This document shows positions 6,053 through 11,361 of a DNA stretch of 11,361 nucleotides, piece after piece. The notes under the pieces were generated by a model, which saw only the letters and a program-made list of their open reading frames with translations, did no database searches and was not told the DNA's origin. The DNA comes from Bacillota bacterium (GTDB lineage: Bacteria > Bacillota > Clostridia > Oscillospirales > Ruminococcaceae): positions 1 through 11,361 of the forward strand of contig JAEWBS010000116.1 in the NCBI GenBank assembly GCA_023391005.1, read 5' to 3'. Position numbers and translations under genes: made by a program. Numbering within the stretch: the first letter of the stretch is position 1; each line of letters starts with the position of its first letter.

Positions 6053-8602
6053 ATGACAGCACGCAAAATGATTTTGGTCGTTGACGACAGCAGCATTAAC
6101 CGGCAGATTCTCTGCAAAATATTGTCCGACGATTACGACATTTTACAGGCGGAAGACGGTAAAAAAGCCCTGACCCTGCTTGAGCAGCACGGTGGACAAA
6201 TCGCCGTCATTCTGCTTGATATTGCCATGCCCGTCATGAACGGCTATGAGTTTTTAGATGCGGTTCAGGCGCTGCCCAAATTTTCAGGTATTCCGATTAT
6301 TGTAATGACACAGCACGAGGGCGAAGAAACCGAGCTGACCGCCCTGACGCTGGGTGCGTCGGACTTTTTGACCAAGCCCTACCGGCCGACCATTATCCGG
6401 CAAAGAATTGCCAATATGATTAAGCTGCGGGAGTCCGCCTCGGTCGTCAATGCGGTCGAGCGCGACCCGCTCACCGGTACCTATAACAAGGACGAGTTTT
6501 ACCGGCGCGCCGAACAGATGCTCACAAGAGAGCCGCAGCGAAAGTTTTATATCCTTTCGGTCGACGTCGAACGGTTTAAGCTGGTCAACGACCTCTTTGG
6601 CACCGACGAAGGCGATAAATTGCTAAAATATATCGCCAAGCTGTTGCAGATGTGCGTTTCAGAAGAAGGCATCTGCGGAAAATTAAGCGGCGACATCTTT
6701 TTTGCCATCTTCCCTGAAGATCGCTACGAGGATCCCGAGCGCTGTATTTTTGAGTTTATGTCCAATGCCATTCGGGATTATCCGCTCAACATCAGCCTTT
6801 CGCTAAAATGCGGCGTCTACCGGGTGCGCAGCCGCAGCGTGCCGGTCAGCGTCATGTGCGACCGCGCCAAGCTGGCCGCCGATTCAATCAAGGGCAAATA
6901 CGATGTCGATTTTGCCTATTATGAAGAGTCGCTGCGCGACGTGCTGCTCGCTGAACAGCAGATTATTAACGATATGAAGGCGGCTCTGCGCAATCGGGAG
7001 TTTGTTGTCTATTTTCAACCGATATATAATTTGACCACACAAAAGATGGCCAGCGCCGAGGCGCTGGTCCGATGGCGACATCCGCAAAAGGGGCTGATTT
7101 CGCCCGGTCAGTTCATTCCGTTGTTTGAAAAAAACGGTTTTATAACCGATCTTGATATTTATGTGTGGGACACCACCTGCCGCGCCATCCGCGAGTGGAT
7201 CAACAACGGCTATCATGTGATACCGATCGCTGTCAATGTCTCCCGTATGGATATTTATGACCCCGGTCTTCCGGATATTTTGTTGGGCATCCTCAATAAA
7301 TACGACCTGACGCCACAGCATATCAATTTGGAAATTACCGAAACGGCCTATACTGAAAATCCGGTGCAGCTTGTCAGGGCGGTGCGCGCGCTCAACGAGC
7401 TGGGTTTTATTATCGAGATGGACGATTTCGGCTCGGGCTATTCCTCGCTGAATATGCTCAGCGAGTTGCCGTTGGATATGCTCAAGATCGACATGCAATT
7501 TTTGCACAGCCACACGCAGGAAAACCGCAAGGGCAATATTTTGAATTTTATCATTAGCCTCGCCAAGTGGCTGGGGCTTTCAGTGGTGGCCGAGGGGGTT
7601 GAAACCTATGCGCAAATGGCCTTTTTACACAGCATGGGCTGTAATTTCGGACAAGGCTACTATTTCTCGCGGCCTCTGCCTCAAGCCGATTTCGGCAAGC
7701 TTTTGAACGCCGGCATACAGGACGCCGCCGCCAAGACCTCGGAATTTTTAGAATTGGTCACGCTGGAGGAGATTTGGAATCCGCTTTCGCCCTTTAATGT
7801 TATATTCGACAGCTGTATGGGGGCGATGGCGATCTACGAATATGTTGGAGAAAGCGTCAAATTCATTCGCGGGAACGCCTGCTTTTTTGAGATGCTGGGC
7901 GTCAGCCACGAAGATTTTAGCAAGATTGCCTATAAAATCATGGAGTATATTCATCCCGACGATGAGGACGCGTTTTTGACGCAGATGGCCCGGGCCCGAA
8001 GCAGTTCTGTTGAGCAGGAGGGTGTCAGCCGCTGGTACACCTCCGACAACCGCGTCGCTGTACGGTGGCTGAGCGTCCGTGTCAAAGGGTTGCATGGCAC
8101 TGAGGATCGGGCGCTGCTGCTGCTCGCCATTTCGGATGTGACGCTGCGCATGCAGCTTAAAGCACAGATTGAGGGGAAGCGTTATGAGCCGGATACCCAA
8201 CGCGCACTTTTTGAAGAACGCTTTGGCAGCACATCGATCGGTATGGCGCAATTTGAGGCTGGGGATCGCTTTGCCTGCCTTAATATCAACACGGCCTTGC
8301 TGCGGTTGTTGGGATTTGCCGACGCACAGGTGTTTTTTGCTCGGCCAAGATGCTTTTGCGACTTTGTTGCGCCGCCGTGGCACGACAGGATTACCGACGA
8401 GCTGTCATGGCTGGTGGGCCTTGAAGAAACGCACGCCGTCGACATGACCTATGAGCTGCTCACCGCCGATGACCGCAGGCTTTGGATTCAGAACGCCGTC
8501 TGCATTGTTGACGTTGGTACGACCCGGGTCATACAATGCGCTATGACGCTGCTGCCGCTGCCGGAACCTCATGAGATGGACAGCGTGGTCGTACAGGTCT
8601 GA
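6053..8602 (+). CDS. Response regulator with receiver, degenerate GGDEF, EAL and two PAS-like domains
   Basis: Probably a cytoplasmic c-di-GMP phosphodiesterase controlled by phosphorylation. The 849-residue protein has a receiver domain (about 5-120) with acidic D11 and D12, phosphoacceptor D56 (LLDIAMP), T86 and K108 (TKPY). A GGDEF domain follows (about 138-290) whose signature is SGDIF (212-216): the metal-binding Glu is Ile, so cyclase activity is probably lost, though GTP binding may remain. The EAL domain (about 305-555) keeps its active-site set: E336 (AEALVRW), N395, E427, D457 and D458 (DDFGSGYSS), K478, E514 (AEGVET) and Q534. The C-terminal part has two PAS-like domains (about 583-703 and 720-837), the first with HPDD and RWYTSDNRVAVRWL. 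No membrane segment is seen. ATG 6053 is chosen because GGGAGGG ends 5 bases before it; an upstream TTG at 6032 lies in the hairpin loop. No histidine kinase gene is adjacent, so its phosphodonor is encoded elsewhere. Confidence 0.92.
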   Translation: MTARKMILVVDDSSINRQILCKILSDDYDILQAEDGKKALTLLEQHGGQIAVILLDIAMPVMNGYEFLDAVQALPKFSGIPIIVMTQHEGEETELTALTLGASDFLTKPYRPTIIRQRIANMIKLRESASVVNAVERDPLTGTYNKDEFYRRAEQMLTREPQRKFYILSVDVERFKLVNDLFGTDEGDKLLKYIAKLLQMCVSEEGICGKLSGDIFFAIFPEDRYEDPERCIFEFMSNAIRDYPLNISLSLKCGVYRVRSRSVPVSVMCDRAKLAADSIKGKYDVDFAYYEESLRDVLLAEQQIINDMKAALRNREFVVYFQPIYNLTTQKMASAEALVRWRHPQKGLISPGQFIPLFEKNGFITDLDIYVWDTTCRAIREWINNGYHVIPIAVNVSRMDIYDPGLPDILLGILNKYDLTPQHINLEITETAYTENPVQLVRAVRALNELGFIIEMDDFGSGYSSLNMLSELPLDMLKIDMQFLHSHTQENRKGNILNFIISLAKWLGLSVVAEGVETYAQMAFLHSMGCNFGQGYYFSRPLPQADFGKLLNAGIQDAAAKTSEFLELVTLEEIWNPLSPFNVIFDSCMGAMAIYEYVGESVKFIRGNACFFEMLGVSHEDFSKIAYKIMEYIHPDDEDAFLTQMARARSSSVEQEGVSRWYTSDNRVAVRWLSVRVKGLHGTEDRALLLLAISDVTLRMQLKAQIEGKRYEPDTQRALFEERFGSTSIGMAQFEAGDRFACLNINTALLRLLGFADAQVFFARPRCFCDFVAPPWHDRITDELSWLVGLEETHAVDMTYELLTADDRRLWIQNAVCIVDVGTTRVIQCAMTLLPLPEPHEMDSVVVQV

Positions 8603-8631
8603 AGATGGGACTTTTAAGGCTGCCGCTGATA

Positions 8632-8678
8632 AAAACAATGCCCGCAAGGCCTTAATCCAGTCTTGCGGGCATTGTTTT
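8632..8678. terminator. Two-way terminator between convergent genes
   Basis: Arms AAAACAATGCCCGCAAG (8632-8648) and its exact complement (8662-8678) form a 17-bp perfect stem with a 13-base loop. T-runs follow the stem in both directions (TTTT plus strand, TTTTT minus strand), so it can end both the c-di-GMP gene and the coat gene. Its right edge overlaps the coat gene stop codon at 8677-8679. Confidence 0.92.
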
Positions 8679-9159
8679 ACGAGTACATACCGTTGGCTGA
8701 CATGAAGTCATAGATCTGCTTGCCGTGTTGCTGCTCTTCCTTTTGGATATGGTTGAGCACGTTTCTGAGCTGCTCATCTTTAAACTCAAAGATGCAGGTG
8801 TCATACACAGATGAAACATGCTTTTCGGTCGACAGAATATCGGAGCAGAAATATTGGTCGCGCTGTTTGCCCTCGGGGTTATTGGCATACGCGGAGGAAG
8901 CGCTTGGAGTGCCGCCCGACTGCTGCTGTTGCTGGCCGGAACCGCCACTCTGCCCGCCGCCCACGGTGGGCACGGTGCCGCTCATAATCTGCTCAATCGT
9001 CTTTAGGTGGCCCTGTTCGGTCTGGCCGATCTGAGAAAGCAGATTTTTCAGCTGGCCGTCGCAAGCCTCGGACGAATACTGCGTATACTTGTCGACACAA
9101 AGTTTTTCCTGAGATTTTAAATCTTCAAGAAGCATGGTTTCTTTTTGGGTCAATGTCAT
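8677..9159 (-). CDS. CotF-like spore coat protein, ferritin-like fold
   Basis: A 160-residue protein of the Coat F family, found in the coat of endospores. Two helical halves (about 1-60 and 95-157) are joined by a Gly/Gln/Ser-rich linker (about 61-90) that includes five consecutive Gln. Each half has the ferritin-like pattern: E18 then E48-Q-G-H51 in the first, and E112 then E142-Q-Q-H145 in the second, so the E..ExxH spacing that holds a di-iron centre in ferritins is retained. Metal binding is inference. There is no signal peptide. ATG 9159 is preceded by GAGGTG about 8 bases upstream. The region upstream has CATATTTGA on the minus strand (near 9198-9206), loosely like the -10 of a mother-cell sporulation sigma factor, but this is too weak to call. 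The sodA gene lies upstream on the same strand. Confidence 0.82.
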   Translation of the reverse strand: MTLTQKETMLLEDLKSQEKLCVDKYTQYSSEACDGQLKNLLSQIGQTEQGHLKTIEQIMSGTVPTVGGGQSGGSGQQQQQSGGTPSASSAYANNPEGKQRDQYFCSDILSTEKHVSSVYDTCIFEFKDEQLRNVLNHIQKEEQQHGKQIYDFMSANGMYS

Positions 9160-9533
9160 AATTAATCACCTCGGCCTTAGTATTTGGCGGTGGTGATCAA
9201 ATATGCATGGGTTGGCAGCTTCGTTGCCAAAACAACTTATTGGGGTTGAACTTATTATTCGGAGTGCTGGGGTTTCCTTTAAGTTTAGCCGCATACAAGC
9301 AAGATGGCGTTATCAAATCCGAGTGATAAGTCAAATTGCTGCAAAAATCCGATTGTTGGCGATTTGTTTGGCGTTCTACTGCGTTGCCGTCTTTGGCGGG
9401 CGCCGACTCGCCTTACAGACACAAAATACGCCCAACAATCCTGCTTCGATTTTTAAGTTGTTTAGCGGTATTACGCACAAAAACATCGGGCAGAATCGAT
9501 GGTTAGCAAGGCGACAAGGGCTGGCGGCGCTGT
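9160..9533. other. Intergenic region between the coat gene and sodA
   Basis: This 374-bp gap contains the presumed coat-gene promoter at its left end, a small hairpin TTGGCA/TGCCAA (9212-9217 and 9225-9230), and a 112-bp palindromic element (9343-9454). An open frame on the plus strand (9203-9547, 114 codons) has no ribosome binding site, no family resemblance, and spans the palindrome, so it is not called as a gene. No obvious terminator follows sodA, so some readthrough into the coat gene is possible. Confidence 0.5.
9343..9454. repeat. Imperfect palindromic intergenic element
   Basis: Long-range arms match in order: AAAAATC (9343-9349) with GATTTTT (9448-9454), GATTGTTGG (9351-9359) with CCAACAATC (9432-9440), and a looser ATTTGT (9362-9367) with ACAAAAT (9421-9427). 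The centre is GC-rich with its own dyad GGCG/CGCC (9395-9398 and 9409-9412). The layout is like a MITE or a dispersed extragenic palindrome. Only one copy is in the window. Confidence 0.5.
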
Positions 9534-10187
9534 TTAATAGGCGTTAAAACATTCTATAAAGTTTTGGTTTGCCTTATCCCAATTGATCACATTGAACCAA
9601 TCATCAATATAATCGGCGCGCAGATTGTAGTGCTTGAGGTAATAGGCGTGCTCCCAGACGTCGATGGTCAGAATGGGGCAGAGGTTCCATGACAAAGGGG
9701 TGTCCTGATTGGCAGTGGTGATAATTTTGAGCGCCCCCGTGCTGTCCACGACCAACCACGCATAGCCCGAGCCGAACACCGACAGTGCGGCCGCCTTAAA
9801 AGCTTCCTTAAATGCGTCAAAGCTGCCGTAAATTTTGATAATCTCCTCCAACAGCATGCCCGAGGGGGCCTTGGCATTAGCCGCTGGGGTCAGGCCGTTA
9901 AAAAAGAAACGGTGGTTGTAAACGCCCCCGGCATTATTTCTGATGGTGGTCCAATTGGCCGCGGGCAGCGTTCGGGGCGGGGTCACGAGCGCTTCAAGCG
10001 GCAGCTTTTGCAGCTCCGGGTAGTTCTCGAGCGCTTTGTTTAGATTATCGACATAGGTTTGTAAATGCCGGTTGTGGTGCAGCTCCATCGTCTTAGCGTC
10101 GATGAACGGCTCCATCGCGTCGAAGGCGTAGGGCAACGGCAGATTGACGAATTTGTAGAAATCGTTTGTATTTTGTGCATTGTTCAT
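9534..10187 (-). CDS. sodA: Superoxide dismutase, Fe/Mn family
   Basis: Converts superoxide to oxygen and hydrogen peroxide in the cytoplasm. The 217-residue protein has the two-domain Fe/Mn fold: LPYAFDAMEP near residue 18, a helical hairpin with MELHHNRHLQTYV, then NNAGGVYNHRFF, FGSGYAWLV and DVWEHAYYLKHYN. Metal ligands H37, H92, D176 and H180 are all present, as are the second-shell H41 and Y45. Gly at 88 and Gln at 161 (TANQDTPL) match the Mn-type arrangement rather than the Fe-type AAQ motif, so Mn or cambialistic use is likely. Leu replaces the second His of the usual KHHQTYV. ATG 10187 is chosen because GGTGA lies 7 bases upstream and the protein then has normal length; in-frame ATGs at 10226 and 10277 would add unusual N-terminal residues. 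No signal peptide. The coat protein gene lies downstream on the same strand. Confidence 0.93.
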   Translation of the reverse strand: MNNAQNTNDFYKFVNLPLPYAFDAMEPFIDAKTMELHHNRHLQTYVDNLNKALENYPELQKLPLEALVTPPRTLPAANWTTIRNNAGGVYNHRFFFNGLTPAANAKAPSGMLLEEIIKIYGSFDAFKEAFKAAALSVFGSGYAWLVVDSTGALKIITTANQDTPLSWNLCPILTIDVWEHAYYLKHYNLRADYIDDWFNVINWDKANQNFIECFNAY

Positions 10188-10389
10188 ACTGCTCTCACCG
10201 CCATAATTCTTAAAATTTTGAGCCATAAAGATCGTACAATAATAACCGTCAAGGGTTTGAGGCGGGCATGTCGACACTGTTTTCGCACGCCTGCCGCACA
10301 GCGGCCCACCATTTAAAATTTACGGGATTGTTTGCATTTATATGCATATGGCAGGCCAATAATATAGGACAAAGAAAAGAGGTGGCAGC
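10188..10389. promoter_or_regulatory. Divergent control region between sodA and the UppS-like gene
   Basis: Rightward, TTTATA (10337-10342) and TAATAT (10360-10365) at 17-bp spacing could serve the UppS-like gene, overlapping the perfect palindrome ATATGCATAT (10340-10349). Leftward, TTGACG occurs about 65 bp upstream of the sodA start but lacks a convincing -10. Both promoter calls are weak. Confidence 0.35.
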
Positions 10390-11034
10390 ATGAGAATTCC
10401 AAATCATATCGCCCTGATTCCCGACGGCAACAGGCGTTGGGCTCAAAACGCCGGGTTAAAAAAGCATGAGGGCTACAGCCGGGGACTGCACCCGGGGGTG
10501 GCCTGCCTACGGGCGGCGCAGCGGTACGGGGTGCGGGAGCTTACTTATTACGGCTTTACGACCGACAACTGCAAAAGACCGCCGGTTGAGGTGGGGGCTT
10601 TTTCCGAGGCTTGCGTCGAGGCGGTGCAGCTGATTCAGCAAGAAAACGCCGATCTGCTTGTGGTGGGCAACACCGAATCGCCGATGTTCCCGCCCGCGCT
10701 TTTGCCCTATGCCAAAGAAAGAATGGCCTTCGGCAGCGGCATCACCAAAGTCAATTTTCTCGTCAACTACGGCTGGGAATGGGACTTAGGGGATATGCAC
10801 ACAACGGCGAATAACCGCAACGCCATCATGCAAGGGCTGCGGTCAAAGGAGATTTCGCGCATCGATCTCGTGATTCGATGGGGCGGGCGCAAACGGCTCT
10901 CAGGGCTGTTGCCGGTTCAGAGCGTCTATGCCGATATCTACACGATCGATGCGATGTGGCCTGATTTTGATGACGAACAGTTCAAACAGGCGCTCGCGTG
11001 GTATGATATGCAGGACGTCACACTGGGCGGATAG
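10390..11034 (+). CDS. Divergent cis-prenyltransferase (undecaprenyl diphosphate synthase family)
   Basis: Family members extend farnesyl diphosphate with isopentenyl diphosphate in cis to make polyprenyl carriers such as that for peptidoglycan. The 214-residue protein keeps the fold: IALIPDGNRRWA with catalytic D12, ELTYYGFTTDNCKRPPVEV, VNFLVNYGWEWDLG, and IDLVIRWGGRKRLSGLLPVQ followed by YADIYTIDAMWPDFDDEQF. Compared with E. coli UppS, recalled from memory, it is about 40 residues shorter and altered at functional positions: IRTGGE has become IRWGGR (E198 to R167), the Trp of SSENW is C61, the His of the FGHKAG loop is Tyr, and the C-terminal RERRFGG is QDVTLGG. E213 is replaced conservatively by D182, and R163 and R169 remain. 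It may make a shorter or different prenyl product, or have another role; the housekeeping uppS is probably elsewhere, beside cdsA. GAGGTGG precedes ATG 10390. No partner genes lie in the same operon here. Confidence 0.83.
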   Translation: MRIPNHIALIPDGNRRWAQNAGLKKHEGYSRGLHPGVACLRAAQRYGVRELTYYGFTTDNCKRPPVEVGAFSEACVEAVQLIQQENADLLVVGNTESPMFPPALLPYAKERMAFGSGITKVNFLVNYGWEWDLGDMHTTANNRNAIMQGLRSKEISRIDLVIRWGGRKRLSGLLPVQSVYADIYTIDAMWPDFDDEQFKQALAWYDMQDVTLGG

Positions 11035-11339
11035 ACGGGCGCGGGGGTCTTTAAAACCGTGGGGGTGTGGTCGCTTTAAAGGGGCTATCGGTAATGGGGC
11101 AAACGATTTTAGGTTACACTGTATCACTAAATTAAATTTCCTGAAAATAACAGGGGTTTAAGATCGCAAAAGCTTGTCATATTTTATCAAATGTTGTAAC
11201 ATTGCTACAATTAAGCGACTAAAAACAAAAAAGTAATACTTCGTTCAAAAAAATGCAGCGCATTGCACAATATTCTATTGACAAAAAAAGAAAACCGGTA
11301 TAACATTAGGACTATTGAAGGAAATATTTTGGAGGCAGT
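11035..11339. other. Intergenic region before the last gene, with a dyad
   Basis: The 305-bp gap has no gene and no clear terminator for the UppS-like gene. A dyad TTGTA/TACAA (11194-11198 and 11206-11210; one mismatch when extended to 7 bp arms) overlaps a second one, AATGTT/AACATT (11190-11195 and 11198-11203). Such overlapping symmetry is operator-like. It lies about 70 bp upstream of the promoter at 11278-11306. Confidence 0.45.
11278..11306 (+). promoter_or_regulatory. Promoter of the gene starting at 11340
   Basis: A consensus -35 TTGACA (11278-11283) is followed by TAACAT (11301-11306) at 17 bp, or by TATAAC (11299-11304) at 15 bp. Transcription would start near 11312, leaving a leader of under 30 nt. 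Confidence 0.65.
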
Positions 11340-11361
11340 ATGGCGGTGGAGTCGGCACAGC
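11340..11361 (+). CDS. Start of an unidentified gene (3' end outside the window)
   Basis: ATG 11340 follows TTGGAGG with a 4-base gap after GGAGG and sits behind a good promoter. Only seven codons are visible (MAVESAQ), too few to identify the protein. Confidence 0.55.

Noticed and set aside
6884..7513. Open frame of 209 codons on the minus strand
   Set aside because: Antisense to the EAL domain, whose motifs are intact in the other frame; no ribosome binding site or recognisable motif.
7748..8383. Open frame of 211 codons on the minus strand
   Set aside because: Antisense to the PAS-like region of the c-di-GMP protein, with no motif of its own.
9203..9547. Open frame of 114 codons on the plus strand
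   Set aside because: It runs through the palindromic element and into the end of sodA, lacks a ribosome binding site, and resembles no family.

Overview
The window looks like chromosomal DNA from a spore-forming, probably anaerobic Firmicute of the class Clostridia, perhaps close to the Oscillospiraceae. The evidence is moderately GC-rich coding sequence, strong GGAGG-type ribosome binding sites, a CotF-like spore coat protein and simple hairpin-plus-T-run terminators. This placement is inferred from gene content, not from a marker gene.

Left part (1-2793): the window opens inside livF, the second ATPase of a branched-chain amino acid ABC importer, which ends at a strong intrinsic terminator (818-858). 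Next is a tyrosine recombinase gene (1135-2292) standing alone between two exact 21-bp copies of a core-site-like sequence in opposite orientation (906-926 and 2331-2351). This suggests a small integrase-only element or an invertible segment. About 500 bp without a recognisable gene follows, ending in the terminator of the next, leftward gene.

Middle part (2794-8602): a dihydroxy-acid dehydratase-family gene (ilvD-like, minus strand) and a LysR-type regulator (plus strand) are divergent around a 161-bp control region with a good ilvD promoter and a dyad. Further right is a large c-di-GMP protein with receiver, degenerate GGDEF, intact EAL and two PAS-like domains. It is preceded by its own promoter and a roughly 245-nt leader rich in hairpins, one of which abuts the ribosome binding site.

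Right part (8603-11361): a two-way terminator separates the c-di-GMP gene from a leftward CotF-like coat protein gene. Upstream of that, also leftward, is a superoxide dismutase gene with Mn-type residues. A divergent gene encodes a short, altered cis-prenyltransferase (UppS family). The window ends at a promoter, a ribosome binding site and the first seven codons of another gene.

The genes do not form one pathway. Likely functional links are livF and ilvD (branched-chain amino acids, now separated by the integrase segment), lysR and ilvD (regulator and target), and sodA and the coat gene (oxidative chemistry at the spore surface). Three palindromic stretches of unknown role lie at 2496-2509, 5647-5715 and 9343-9454. 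No rRNA, tRNA or CRISPR was seen.
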